This document shows positions 19,663 to 29,073 of a stretch of 64,000 nucleotides of DNA, in pieces (the stretch's first letter is position 1; each line of letters opens with the position of its first letter). The translations under genes were made by a program, and so were the position numbers. The stretch comes from Psychrobacter sp. FDAARGOS_221. GTDB lineage: Bacteria; Pseudomonadota; Gammaproteobacteria; Pseudomonadales; Moraxellaceae. Under the pieces are notes generated by a model. It had not been told where the DNA came from and did not search any database. It saw nothing but the letters and a program-made list of their open reading frames with translations. The stretch covers positions 2,170,001-2,234,000 of the forward strand of contig NZ_NWFK02000001.1 in assembly GCF_002313155.2 (NCBI RefSeq). Direction: 5' to 3'.

Positions 19663-22167
19663 TTAACGTGCTTTTTTAAGTCCAGCTTCTTTTAGTAGTG
19701 CACCAAGTGAGCCGATTTTGTTGTCATCCGCTTTAGGCTTGGCAGTATTAGACTTACCTGCTGGCTTGCCACTATTCGGACGAGCGCCTTTTTTAGCGTC
19801 TGCTTTAGGTTTTGAACGTGTGTTCTTGCGCGAGCCTTGAGGCTTATCAGCAGCTTTATCGGCTGGAGCGGCAGCACGCTTGCTGCTTGCCTCTTGCTCA
19901 GACTTCATACTAAAGCCAATACGGCCACGTTTTTCATCAATTGAAATCACACGCACGTTGACAATATCACCAGGCTTAACCAGATTCATTGGATCTTCAA
20001 CAAAATCATTGGCCATCTCAGAGATATGTACCAAGCCATCTTGATGAACACCAACGTCAACGAAGCAACCAAAGCCAGTCACGTTAGTCACCACGCCTTC
20101 TAACTGCATACCTTCTTCTAGATCACTAACGCTATTAACGTCATCTCTAAATTGCGCAGTTTTGAATTCAGGGCGTGGGTCATGTGCAGGCTTAGCAAGC
20201 TCTTGTTTGATAGCAGCAATACTGATGTTGTCATCATTGGCAGCTTCAATGCCATCGACTGCTAAGGTATTGATAACGCTATCATTACCTAGTACTTCTG
20301 AGATGTCTTTACCTGACTTCTGTAGAATTTGCTTCACTAAGTCATAGCTTTCTGGATGCACACCGGTTGCATCTAATGGCTCTTCGCCATCACGGATACG
20401 TAAGAAACCAGCGGCCTGCTCGAACGTTTTCACGCCCAGTCTAGGCACATCTTTTAGCTGCTCACGATTGGTAAATGCGCCATGCTCTTTGCGGTAATTT
20501 ACAATTTGCTGTGCCACGTTGCGGTTTAGACCAGCAATGTGTGCCAAAATAGCAGGGCTTGCGGTATTGACGTCAACGCCAACTGCGTTTACACAGTCTT
20601 GAGTGACTTTGTCTAGGCTATCAGACAGCTGAGTTTGGTTAACGTCATGCTGATATTGACCAACACCAATCGCTTTAGGTTCAACTTTAACCAGCTCAGA
20701 TAATGGATCTTGTAGACGGCGAGCAATAGATACGGCACCACGGATGGATACATCTAAGTCTGCTAGCTCATCACTGGCCAGTTCACTGGCAGAGTAGACT
20801 GAGGCGCCTGATTCATTGACCACAACCGCTTTGGCAGTAATGTCTTTGTCGGCGTCGATCAATTCTTTGATCATCGCATCGGTTTCGCGGCTGGCAGTGC
20901 CATTACCGATAGCCACTAACTCTACCTGATGTGTCTTTAATAGCTCAGCGATGGTTGCTTTGGCTTCATCCATTTTGTTATCCGGTGCAAAAGGATAAAC
21001 CGTGGCAGTCGCCGGGTTGCCTTCAGCATCATGAATCACATGACCTTGGGAATCGATAACGGCCATTTTGACACCATGGCGAATGCCGGGATCAACGCCT
21101 AATATTACTTTACGGCCGGCAGGTGCAGCCATTAATAAGTGCTGCAAGTTGCTGGCAAATACATCAATCGCATCGGCTTCTGCTGCCAAGCGTTTTTCTG
21201 TTAATAAGCGGTGCTCTAAATGTGGGCGCCACTTGTCTTTCCACAAGCTGTTAGCAGCTTCCACTAAGAACTCACGGCGAGCATCTGGCTGCTTGGCGTC
21301 CAGCTCTAATTTGCTAATAATTTTTTCAATAAATGGCGCGTCTTCGCCATCAACTTTAAGTACCAATACGTTTTCTTGACGGCCGCGTAACATAGCCAAT
21401 AGGCGATGGTTAGGTAGGCGTGCTAAGTTTTCGCTATGGTCAAAGTAATCTGTAAACTTCTCACCCACTTCACGCTTTTCTTCATTGGCTAAGCTTGAGT
21501 TGATGGTCGCAGTTTTGGCAAAACCATTACGCAGCTCATCTAATAGCTCAAGTTGCTGTGTCCAGTCATCAATAATGATGGCTTCAACACCAGCAAGCTG
21601 CTTGTCTGTATCAGAAAAATCGACGTCAATTTCAGCGCCAGTATCATCTGTGATTTGTTCAGGCAGGCTGAAGCTTTGTAGTGCATCAAGTGGCGCAACG
21701 TCTTGAGTTAGGATTTGCTCAGCGACTTTATCTAGACCAGCGGCACGTGCTTTGGCAGCCAATGAACGGCGGCGAGGGCGGTAAGGCAGGTAGATGTCTT
21801 CTAGCTCAAGCTTTGATTTGGCTTGTTCAATACGTGCTTGCAACGCTTCAGTTAGATTGCCTTGATTAGACAATAGCTCCAAAATCTTGGCACGGCGTGA
21901 CGCCATATCACGCTCATAGCTTAAGCCTTTTTCTAACGCGCGCAGTTGACTGTCGTCTAAGCCTTGAGTTTTTTCTTTACGATAACGGGCGATAAATGGC
22001 ACCGTCGCACCTTCGTCGTAAAGCTTAACAAACGCATTGACTTGCGCAGGCTTAATACCCAGCTCTTTTGCAAGCTTGTTATGAATGTTGGCAGTGACTT
22101 CAGCCGGTAAGCTATTTGCATTTTGGCTGGTAGGATTATTTGTGGTGTTAGTATCGGTTTGGGTCAT
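19663..22167 (-). CDS. tex: Tex family S1 RNA-binding transcription accessory protein
   Basis: Protein of 834 aa with the full Tex layout: N-terminal helical Tex domain with VPFIARYRKE and DDSQLRALE (about residues 55-80), a YqgF/RNase H-like domain with ILGVDPGIRHGVK (about 350), a helix-hairpin-helix region with VDVNTASPAILAHIAGLN (about 525) and an S1 domain with GMQLEGVVTNVTGFGCFVDVGV (about 680). The Lys/Ala-rich last 90 residues, after the S1 domain, are a low-complexity tail. Tex is associated with transcription and RNA handling. Confidence 0.95.
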   Translation of the reverse strand: MTQTDTNTTNNPTSQNANSLPAEVTANIHNKLAKELGIKPAQVNAFVKLYDEGATVPFIARYRKEKTQGLDDSQLRALEKGLSYERDMASRRAKILELLSNQGNLTEALQARIEQAKSKLELEDIYLPYRPRRRSLAAKARAAGLDKVAEQILTQDVAPLDALQSFSLPEQITDDTGAEIDVDFSDTDKQLAGVEAIIIDDWTQQLELLDELRNGFAKTATINSSLANEEKREVGEKFTDYFDHSENLARLPNHRLLAMLRGRQENVLVLKVDGEDAPFIEKIISKLELDAKQPDARREFLVEAANSLWKDKWRPHLEHRLLTEKRLAAEADAIDVFASNLQHLLMAAPAGRKVILGVDPGIRHGVKMAVIDSQGHVIHDAEGNPATATVYPFAPDNKMDEAKATIAELLKTHQVELVAIGNGTASRETDAMIKELIDADKDITAKAVVVNESGASVYSASELASDELADLDVSIRGAVSIARRLQDPLSELVKVEPKAIGVGQYQHDVNQTQLSDSLDKVTQDCVNAVGVDVNTASPAILAHIAGLNRNVAQQIVNYRKEHGAFTNREQLKDVPRLGVKTFEQAAGFLRIRDGEEPLDATGVHPESYDLVKQILQKSGKDISEVLGNDSVINTLAVDGIEAANDDNISIAAIKQELAKPAHDPRPEFKTAQFRDDVNSVSDLEEGMQLEGVVTNVTGFGCFVDVGVHQDGLVHISEMANDFVEDPMNLVKPGDIVNVRVISIDEKRGRIGFSMKSEQEASSKRAAAPADKAADKPQGSRKNTRSKPKADAKKGARPNSGKPAGKSNTAKPKADDNKIGSLGALLKEAGLKKAR

Positions 22168-22749
22168 ATCCGTATCGAGTTTAAGTAAGTGTGAGGTGCA
22201 TTATAGCAAAAGCTGACACAATAAAAACGCTTTTGCATATTTATGTTTGTTTATGTGACATTCTGGTGTCTTATTAACAAACGCATACAGCATTACTATC
22301 TAACAGGTGTGTAATTTGCTTCACAATCTTATACACTATTAGATAATAGTAACCATTGCATTCATTTCTATATAATTGTATGTGATTATAGCGCTCGACA
22401 GCGTGTCAGTCACCGTCACACAACGCTTGATGATATGAAGTCCAAGCCCTGTTATATAACGATTTAGTTAGATAAAGATTAAGGCGTGCAGTTATATATA
22501 ATATAAGCAGTGACAGAATGAGTGATAGTAGAGTTAGAACTATAATAAAGATGGCTATAATCGTAGCTGTTATATAAGTGGCTATTTTAAAAAACAATGA
22601 CTACTTGTCTTATCTATAAACAATGACTATTTAAATATATACACTGAGCAAAGTTGGACAAAACAAAAACAAGTTAGATTAAATATAAGTTAAACTAAAC
22701 AAAAGCAATATAGCCAAAAACATAATAATTAAGTAATAAAAGGAAACTA
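22168..22749. other. Intergenic region between divergent tex and ompR
   Basis: About 580 bp, very AT-rich. An imperfect inverted repeat spans 22297-22345 (TATCTAA and TTAGATA with further partial pairing inward). A minus-strand 63-codon hydrophobic frame at 22406-22597 begins with TTG and lacks a ribosome site, so I do not call it. Confidence 0.5.
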
Positions 22750-23499
22750 ATGATGACAGACAATAAAACCAATAATACCGATACTTTAACCCATCGTATC
22801 TTAGTCGTCGATGATGATGCACGCCTACGCTCATTGTTACAACGCTTTCTGGAAGATGATGGCTTTGTGGTGCGCACCGCGCATGATGGCAGCCAGATGG
22901 ACAAGTTGATGCAGCGTGAGCTGTTCTCTTTAGTGGTATTAGACTTAATGTTGCCAGGCGAAGATGGTATTAGCATCTGTAAGCGCTTGCGTGAAGAAAA
23001 CAGTGATATCCCAATTATCATGCTAACGGCGAAAGGCTCAGACAGTGATAGGATTGCCGGTCTTGAAGCGGGTGCTGATGACTATCTGCCAAAACCGTTC
23101 AACCCAAAAGAGCTGTTAGCCCGTATTAAAGCGGTATTACGCCGTCACAGTCGTGAATTACCAGGCGCGCCATCACAACAGGTTGAAGTGGTGCAGTTTG
23201 GCCCATGGACACTTGACTTATCAACACGCACCTTGAAGCGTGATGGTAACCTTGTCACCTTAACCACAGGTGAGTTCTCAGTACTGAAAGCATTGGTACA
23301 ACATCCGCGTGAGCCACTGACTCGAGACAAGTTAATGAACTTGGCGCGTGGTCGTGAATGGGGTGCGATGGAGCGCTCAATTGATGTGCAAGTGTCACGT
23401 CTGCGCCGCCTGATTGAAGACAATCCTTCACAAGCCCGCTATATTCAAACCGTATGGGGTGTGGGCTATGTGTTCGTACCCGATGAGGAAGACGCATAA
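22750..23499 (+). CDS. ompR: OmpR-type response regulator, no adjacent kinase
   Basis: Protein of 249 aa with an N-terminal receiver (VVDDD at residues 19-23, phospho-acceptor Asp65 in VVLDLMLPG, Lys115 in LPKPF) and a C-terminal winged helix (about 150-245) with the OmpR signature RSIDVQVSRLRRLIEDNP. Sequence pattern is that of OmpR, the osmotic and envelope-stress regulator. Ribosome site AAAGGAAA lies upstream. In most gammaproteobacteria envZ follows directly; here exoD does. Confidence 0.88.
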   Translation: MMTDNKTNNTDTLTHRILVVDDDARLRSLLQRFLEDDGFVVRTAHDGSQMDKLMQRELFSLVVLDLMLPGEDGISICKRLREENSDIPIIMLTAKGSDSDRIAGLEAGADDYLPKPFNPKELLARIKAVLRRHSRELPGAPSQQVEVVQFGPWTLDLSTRTLKRDGNLVTLTTGEFSVLKALVQHPREPLTRDKLMNLARGREWGAMERSIDVQVSRLRRLIEDNPSQARYIQTVWGVGYVFVPDEEDA

Positions 23500-23590
23500 G
23501 CAAGCCCAGTTGATACAGTCCAGTCAATCAATACAGTTTGACGTTACTTAAGACAGTGGCGCCAACTTAGCCCATCTAGCGGAGCAAATA

Positions 23591-24238
23591 ATGACGCCTG
23601 ATAAGCGACAAGCAAAAATAGCTGACGACAAGACACAACACTCACAGGATCAAGGCGGTTCGGCCCACAATTTAACTGAGGTGCTAGAAGCCATTGAGCC
23701 AGATAATGACTCAGGAAAATCCAGTATCGGCGATATTATGGAAGCGCTTGAGTCTCGAGGTTTTGGACCGCTACTGTTTGCGCCTGCGCTGATTGCGGTG
23801 ATGCCAACCGGAGGCATACCCGGTGTGCCCACAGTTTGTGGTGTCATTATTGCTTTATTAAGTGTGCAAATGATCATGGGCAAAAATCAGCCGTGGTTGC
23901 CCAATTTTATTAATAAGATTGAATTTGACAAAGAAAAGCTGGATAAAGGCGTCAGTATTGCCACTAAAGTCACCAAAAAGATTGATAAGGTTTCTAAACC
24001 GCGCTTGCAGAAGCTGTCATCGCAAGGTGCAAAAAAGGGCGTAGCAGCCGTATGTATCTTAGCGGCGCTGTCGATGATACCGTTAGAGGCTGTGCCTTTT
24101 GCGGTGATGGTGCCGGCGACTTCGATTATTTTGTTTGCGATTGGTTTGATTACGAAAGATGGCTATATTACGCTAGCAGCGCTGCTGTTAAATATAGCCA
24201 CCCTGTACTTTTTAGTAACCACGCTGATGGGTGGGTAG
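23591..24238 (+). CDS. ExoD-family membrane protein
   Basis: Protein of 215 aa of the exopolysaccharide synthesis ExoD family: IGDIMEALESRGFGPLLFAPALIAVMPTG-like start (about residues 43-72, here quoted in part), a hydrophilic middle and two or three C-terminal hydrophobic segments with MIPLEAVPFAVMVPA (about 160). Inner membrane. ExoD was linked to exopolysaccharide production in rhizobia, but the biochemical role is not settled. It lies 91 bp after ompR and could be cotranscribed. Confidence 0.82.
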   Translation: MTPDKRQAKIADDKTQHSQDQGGSAHNLTEVLEAIEPDNDSGKSSIGDIMEALESRGFGPLLFAPALIAVMPTGGIPGVPTVCGVIIALLSVQMIMGKNQPWLPNFINKIEFDKEKLDKGVSIATKVTKKIDKVSKPRLQKLSSQGAKKGVAAVCILAALSMIPLEAVPFAVMVPATSIILFAIGLITKDGYITLAALLLNIATLYFLVTTLMGG

Positions 24239-24291
24239 GTGTAGCACTAGGGGCAATCCTAGCCAGTAGAGTAGCGCTATTAAGTCAATCA

Positions 24292-24319
24292 AGACAGCCA
24301 CTAACGCAGCTGGCTGTCT
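24292..24319. terminator. Hairpin between exoD and the DksA-like gene
   Basis: Stem AGACAGCCA with TGGCTGTCT (9 bp, 10-nt loop) spanning the stop of the minus-strand zinc-finger gene. The T run is weak on both strands, so termination is uncertain. Confidence 0.5.
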
Positions 24320-24567
24320 TTACTACCGCGTCTATTAAACAATTCTTGTGACTTGGTTTGAGCTTCGAGTTCAGTTTGACAACGCACACAGTGTTGTACA
24401 CCTGGTAGTGCTTGTCGACGTGCTTCTGGGATAGGCTCCCCGCATTCATCACAATACTCCAAGCTTTCACCTTTGGGCAGCGCTTGCCTTGCTCTTTCTA
24501 GTGCGTCGTTAACCGTGGCATCCATTTGCTCATGTTCAGCACCATCACGAGCCCATCCTCCAGCCAT
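24301..24567 (-). CDS. DksA/TraR-family C4 zinc-finger protein (YbiI-like)
   Basis: Protein of 88 aa. It strongly resembles E. coli YbiI: the MAGGWARDGAEHEQ start and the NRRGSKDSQLR end match my memory of that family. The zinc ligands are Cys39, Cys42, Cys60 and Cys63. It lacks the long coiled-coil with two acidic residues of true DksA. AGGAGG lies 5 bp before this ATG; another ATG one codon earlier is possible. Role unknown. Confidence 0.85.
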   Translation of the reverse strand: MAGGWARDGAEHEQMDATVNDALERARQALPKGESLEYCDECGEPIPEARRQALPGVQHCVRCQTELEAQTKSQELFNRRGSKDSQLR

Positions 24568-24668
24568 CATAACCTCCTGTTTTTAGTCTCCTATTGTCTA
24601 TCGTTTAATTTTTACGTTAACCGAACTTTTGGGTTAACCGTTTTTTACGCTACGTATTCTTTCCCCAA

Positions 24669-25445
24669 TTATTTGGGTTGTAGAGCGACAACTTGACCAC
24701 GTACACCAATGCTAGCATCACTCATCAAGCACACATAGGCTGGCATGATGTCTTCTGGTGTTTTTAACGACATAGGATCTTCGCCAGGGTAGGCATGTGC
24801 ACGCATATTGGTACGTGTGGCGCCTGGGTTAATGCAGTTAAAGCGCAGACTAGTAGTATTTTGAGTCTCTTGAGTAAAGATATCGCTCATACCCTCGACC
24901 GCTTGTTTTGACAATGCATATGCGCCCCAGAAGGCTCTTGGCTTAGTGCCGACTGAGCTGCTGGTAAACACAAATGAACCATTATCGACGGCTTTAACCA
25001 GCGGCATCAATACTTGAGTTAGCATAAACGTAGCGGTGGTATTGACTCGCATTACCTGCTCAAAGGTAATGGCGTCATACATCTCAAGTGGCGTTAGTGC
25101 CCCTAGGACACTGGCATTGTGCAGTACGCCATGCAGTTGTCCGATTTCTGTTTCAATTAAGTTAGCAAGCTGCTGCATATCACTGTAACTGGCAGTTTCT
25201 AAGTCCATTGGCATGATGGCAGGCTGCTTACCACCGGCAGCTTCAATTTCATCATAAACAGCTTCTAGCTTGCTTTGGGTCTTGCCCAATAATAGAACCG
25301 TTGCGCCATATTTGGCATAGGTCAAAGCGGCGACACGGCCAATACCGGCACCGGCGCCAGTTACTAAGATGGTTTTGCCTTCTAGGCATCCTGGCGTTGG
25401 TGAGAAATTACGAATGTCGTCATGGGTTAACACAGATTGAGTCAT
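24669..25445 (-). CDS. yciK: Short-chain dehydrogenase, YciK family
   Basis: NAD(P)-dependent oxidoreductase of 258 aa from the ATG at 25445. Cofactor motif TGAGAGIG (about residues 29-36), NNAS-like HNASVLG, catalytic Ser in TSSSVG and YALSK with Tyr and Lys. It is the last gene of a minus-strand ubiG-gph-yciK series, an order known from Acinetobacter. Substrate unknown. Confidence 0.85.
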   Translation of the reverse strand: MTQSVLTHDDIRNFSPTPGCLEGKTILVTGAGAGIGRVAALTYAKYGATVLLLGKTQSKLEAVYDEIEAAGGKQPAIMPMDLETASYSDMQQLANLIETEIGQLHGVLHNASVLGALTPLEMYDAITFEQVMRVNTTATFMLTQVLMPLVKAVDNGSFVFTSSSVGTKPRAFWGAYALSKQAVEGMSDIFTQETQNTTSLRFNCINPGATRTNMRAHAYPGEDPMSLKTPEDIMPAYVCLMSDASIGVRGQVVALQPK

Positions 25446-25570
25446 AAGCTTGGCTACTGTATACAAAGTTGTGTGAATGTTTAAAACGATAGAGATTGGT
25501 CAGTGGTTTTCTATTTCATTTAAATCATTTGACCTAATTTAAGCCATTGGATTTAATCTAAGCTATTGAG

Positions 25571-26278
25571 TTACAGATAATCAAAACGCTTTGATTTTAA
25601 TAACTTAACCAATTTTTTAGGGGTTTCAACCACATAGTCGGCACCCCAGGTATCTAGGTCTTGCTGATCTTCTGGTGGGATATAACCATAACCCGCCAAG
25701 ATAGTGGTCATACCAGCAGCAGCACCGGCTTGGATATCACGAATGTGGTCACCGACATAGATCACACTATTGGCAATACCGCGTGGCAGCTCTAGCTTCT
25801 CTAACGCCAGATATAAGGGCTCAGGATCGGGCTTAGTGATGCTCACATCGTCTGGGCATACTAGTACGCTACAACGTTCTTCTAGGTTGAGCTCGTCGAG
25901 TAGTTTTACTGATAAATCACGTGGTTTGTTGGTGACAATACCCCAAGGTATTTGTTTTTTCTCATAATAGGTTAATAGCGGTTCTAATTCTTTGAATACA
26001 CAGCTATCAACACAGATATCCGCTTCATATTCAGCTAAGAACTGCGCTCGATACTGCTGAACCAGCTCATCAGTTAAAGGTTGGTCATTATATTTGAGCA
26101 TTAAACTGACCATAGCGGCGGCACCGGCAGACACTTGTTCGCGGATGGCCTCTTCGGGCGGTGTTTTCCAGTTATTTTGCTCTGACATGCGGCCGATAAT
26201 ACGAATAAAATCAGCGGCAGTATCGATTAATGTACCATCTAAATCAAATAAGACGGCTTTGACATATTGTGTAGACAT
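25571..26278 (-). CDS. gph: Phosphoglycolate phosphatase (HAD family)
   Basis: Protein of 235 aa. HAD motif I is FDLDGTLIDT (nucleophile Asp12, acid Asp14); motif II TNKP with Thr near residue 116; motif IV VGDHIRDIQAGAAAGM. The helical cap lies between residues 20 and 90. Removes phosphate from 2-phosphoglycolate, although related HAD phosphatases have other substrates. Adjacent to ubiG, as often seen. Confidence 0.86.
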   Translation of the reverse strand: MSTQYVKAVLFDLDGTLIDTAADFIRIIGRMSEQNNWKTPPEEAIREQVSAGAAAMVSLMLKYNDQPLTDELVQQYRAQFLAEYEADICVDSCVFKELEPLLTYYEKKQIPWGIVTNKPRDLSVKLLDELNLEERCSVLVCPDDVSITKPDPEPLYLALEKLELPRGIANSVIYVGDHIRDIQAGAAAGMTTILAGYGYIPPEDQQDLDTWGADYVVETPKKLVKLLKSKRFDYL

Positions 26279-26357
26279 AGTTTTATACTTTTATCACTTA
26301 AGTTGTATGATTTGAGACTGTATGATGAATAAATCAGCGATTAACCTATCACTACGA

Positions 26358-27182
26358 TTATTCTGTCGGTTTAACGACCGCCATCATATAGTTAACGTCG
26401 ACATTTTGTGCCAGCCAATAGCGCTTGGTGATTGGGTTGTAGTGTAGGCCAATCAGGTCGTAGCGATTAAACCCAGCATTAATAGCCATTTTATCTAGCT
26501 CAGCTGGGGTGATGAATTTGGCATAATCATGAGTGCCCTTGTCTAACAGACGCAGCACATATTCGGCGCCGATAATGGCGAATAAGTAAGATTTAGGGTT
26601 GCGGTTGATAGTGGACAACACGCATACGCCGCCTGGCTTAAGTAAGTCATAGCAGGCTTGAACAATTTGGCTAGGATCAGGAACGTGCTCCAACATTTCC
26701 ATGCAGGTTACCACATCGAAGCTTTCTGGCTGCTGAGCAGCAAGTTGTTCGATAGCAATATGCTTGTAGCGCAAGGTATCGGTCAGTCCACTTTGCTCTG
26801 CATGCAGGCTTGCTGCTTGTAGATTCTCGACACCTAGGTCTACGCCAGTGGCATCAGCACCACGACGCGCCATCGATTCGGTTAAGATACCACCGCCACA
26901 GCCAACGTCCAACACGGTCTTTCCGGTTAGGCCGCTGCCGGTATAGCGATGTACGTTTTCTTCGATCCAGTTTAGACGTAGTGGATTGATTTCATGCAAG
27001 GTGGCAAAAGGACCTTGCTTGTCCCACCACTGAGAAGCCAGTTGGGTAAACTTACCGACCTCATTCATATCGACATTCACATTGTCGCCAGTGTGTACGT
27101 CTGCGCTATGATTGTGAGCGCTATTTAGGCTTGGGTCTGTATCATTAGTACTAGATGGGGCGTTGGTATGGGTTTGGGTCAT
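26358..27182 (-). CDS. ubiG: Ubiquinone biosynthesis O-methyltransferase
   Basis: SAM-dependent methyltransferase catalysing both O-methylations of the ubiquinone ring. Motif I VLDVGCGGG, then CMEMLEHVPDP. I prefer the ATG at 27182 (274 aa) because TAGGACAGCTC lies directly upstream; an ATG at 27206 is possible. About 35 hydrophilic residues (Thr/Asn/Ser/His) precede the conserved domain. First gene of the ubiG-gph-yciK series. Confidence 0.93.
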   Translation of the reverse strand: MTQTHTNAPSSTNDTDPSLNSAHNHSADVHTGDNVNVDMNEVGKFTQLASQWWDKQGPFATLHEINPLRLNWIEENVHRYTGSGLTGKTVLDVGCGGGILTESMARRGADATGVDLGVENLQAASLHAEQSGLTDTLRYKHIAIEQLAAQQPESFDVVTCMEMLEHVPDPSQIVQACYDLLKPGGVCVLSTINRNPKSYLFAIIGAEYVLRLLDKGTHDYAKFITPAELDKMAINAGFNRYDLIGLHYNPITKRYWLAQNVDVNYMMAVVKPTE

Positions 27183-27820
27183 GAGCTGTCCTAATTTATC
27201 TGTCATCTATTATTCGTTGTTTTTTTTGATTAGAATTTGCTAAAAATGCTCGTTATGGTTTTACATTGATTATTTTGTTACCCATATCTTATCATGCCAT
27301 TGGCGATTATGTGCTGTGTTTGGCTGATTTGTTTGGCATAATGCCCGCTTTATCGGTAGACTGTATAGTCTGCGAGCCTAATAGATAATGCTAGAAATCC
27401 TTAGATTTGATAGTTTTAGTCTCGGCTAAAGGCTGATAATAACGGCATTTAATGGCTGTCTTTAGTGGCTATGTTGCTGTTTGCCTGCTAACAATGTGGT
27501 TGTGAGAGATATTGTGCAACCCCAATAACGCTTATTTAACCGTTTGTTAAGGTTTTAGCAAGGCTGACTGTTCACATATCAATAGTAAATGCGTTATCAT
27601 AGCCGTATTTCAATAAGTGCTAATATGTTATAAATGGTGGTTAAGCTGCCTTAAGTAGACAAATAAGCGCAGCCATTTTGCTTGTACCATTTATATATTA
27701 TTGTGCAATTGCTTTGAGTTTTGTTTATACGATTATAATTTCGTAGATTTGTACTCAATTAGCACCGTCAAAACATTCAAGTGATACCAATCATATCCTA
27801 AATATTCTTAAGGAATTACG
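27183..27820. other. Intergenic region between divergent ubiG and dsbA
   Basis: About 640 bp. AT-rich, no frame or RNA gene recognised. A TATAAT at about 27735 is a possible -10 for dsbA, but the -35 spacing is not good. Confidence 0.5.
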
Positions 27821-28462
27821 ATGACGTTTTATTCTCAACGAGGTTTTGCTTTAGCCTCATTAGTAGCAGCCGTTGGTTTGGCCTCTTTGCCTGCAGCAGC
27901 GGCAGATTTTGTGGCTGGTAAAGACTATAGAGTATTGGATAACCCAGAAACCATTAGCGGTGATAAAATTATCGTACGTGAGTTCTTCTGGTACGGCTGC
28001 CCTCATTGCTATGCCTTAAATCCATACATGCAAAAGTGGTCACAAACCAAGGCAGATGACGTTATTTTCTTAGAGTCACCTGCAGCGCTTAACCCAACTT
28101 GGGAAGTGAATGCACGTGGTTTTTATGCTGCTCAGTTAATGGGCTACCAAGGTCAGACTCACAACAAATTGTTTGATGCCATTCATAAAGACAACAAACG
28201 TCTGTTCGATCAAAAGTCTTTGTCTAAATGGTATGCCTCTCAAGGTCTAGATCAGAAGAAATTTGATGAGCTATACAACTCATTTGCTGTTAGCACTAAA
28301 GTAGCGCGTTCAAAATCTGGTGCTAAGCGCTATCAATTAACTGGTGTACCTTCAGTAGTTGTACACGGTCGTTACGTAGTACAAGCTTCGCCAGAAAAAG
28401 TGCCTGAAGTGGTTGATTACTTAGTGAATCAAGTACGTGCTGATTTAAAAGCAGGCAAGTAA
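27821..28462 (+). CDS. dsbA: Thiol:disulfide interchange protein DsbA
   Basis: Periplasmic oxidant that introduces disulfides into exported proteins. The 213-aa protein has a signal peptide (residues 1-28, ending AAAA) and thioredoxin-fold active site Cys60-Pro-His-Cys63 in FFWYGCPHCYAL. The cis-Pro loop is TGVPSVV near residue 172. Ribosome site AAGGAATT. Closed by a terminator at 28611. Confidence 0.94.
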   Translation: MTFYSQRGFALASLVAAVGLASLPAAAADFVAGKDYRVLDNPETISGDKIIVREFFWYGCPHCYALNPYMQKWSQTKADDVIFLESPAALNPTWEVNARGFYAAQLMGYQGQTHNKLFDAIHKDNKRLFDQKSLSKWYASQGLDQKKFDELYNSFAVSTKVARSKSGAKRYQLTGVPSVVVHGRYVVQASPEKVPEVVDYLVNQVRADLKAGK

Positions 28463-28610
28463 TAGGTAAATCACTAATAGGTAAGTCAAAAAGCAGACAA
28501 TTTGTTAGTTAGAGTGTTAATTTCTACACTCTAATATATCTACATCTAATGATAAGCAAGTCTGCGACTTAAAGACTTAAAGACTTAAACTTAAAGTCTG
28601 TGGCTTAATC

Positions 28611-28642
28611 AAAAAAAGACCGATGATATTCGGTCTTTTTTT
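28611..28642 (+). terminator. Terminator downstream of dsbA
   Basis: Stem AAAAGACCGA with TCGGTCTTTT and a T run, about 150 bp past the dsbA stop. It is preceded by short AAAGACTT repeats (28569-28597). Confidence 0.85.
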
Positions 28643-28728
28643 ATGGATGCGATTTATAAAGACTCTGTTTTTGTATTGATGCTGCTATTTGTCTTTTTGT
28701 AAATTAGGCTCTAAAACATATTGTAAAT

Positions 28729-28747
28729 AAGAACTATTATCGTTATC
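28729..28747 (-). promoter_or_regulatory. Candidate Fur box upstream of bfd
   Basis: Read on the minus strand the site is GATAACGATAATAGTTCTT, which matches 14 of 19 positions of the E. coli Fur consensus GATAATGATAATCATTATC. It lies 125 bp before the bfd start, where iron control is expected for bacterioferritin-associated ferredoxin. Confidence 0.6.
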
Positions 28748-28872
28748 ATACGTATTCATTAGTTATTCAATTAGAGTAGATTAAAATACATGAGTGTAGA
28801 GCAAGGCAACCTAATGTATAGCGCTAATATGTGAAACAGCTAACATAAGGCGACGTTAATAAGGAGAGTCAC

Positions 28873-29073
28873 ATGATCGTATGTATTTGCAATAACGTAA
28901 AAGATCGTCAAATCAAGGCAGCCATCGCCTCAGGTGTTGACTCCATGGGAGCGTTACAACAAACACTAGATGTGGCTACTTGCTGTGGCTGCTGCGAGCC
29001 TATGGTCAATGATTACCTAGAAGAGCACCAAGCCAATGCTGTCTCAGTCGATGAGTTGGCATACGCCGTTTAA
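28873..29073 (+). CDS. bfd: Bacterioferritin-associated ferredoxin
   Basis: [2Fe-2S] protein of 66 aa that reduces stored ferric iron in bacterioferritin for release. Cys4 and Cys6 (VCICNN) with Cys37/38 and Cys40/41 (ATCCGCCEP) give the Bfd arrangement C-x-C...C-x2-C; there are more Cys than needed. A strong AAGGAGAG site precedes it. Located upstream of two bacterioferritin genes and behind a likely Fur box. Confidence 0.93.
   Translation: MIVCICNNVKDRQIKAAIASGVDSMGALQQTLDVATCCGCCEPMVNDYLEEHQANAVSVDELAYAV

Larger units (their letters stand above)
28463..28872. other. Intergenic region dsbA to bfd
   Basis: Holds the dsbA terminator, the candidate Fur box and the bfd ribosome site (AAGGAGAG at 28861-28868). 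Nothing else seen. Confidence 0.6.

Noticed and set aside
22406-22597. Minus-strand 63-codon hydrophobic frame
   Set aside because: TTG start and no ribosome site; hydrophobic residues come easily from AT-rich sequence.
24616-24638. Hairpin GTTAACC/GGTTAAC followed by T on the plus strand
   Set aside because: No plus-strand gene ends here; the minus side lacks a T run. The motif itself is a near palindrome, so chance is likely.
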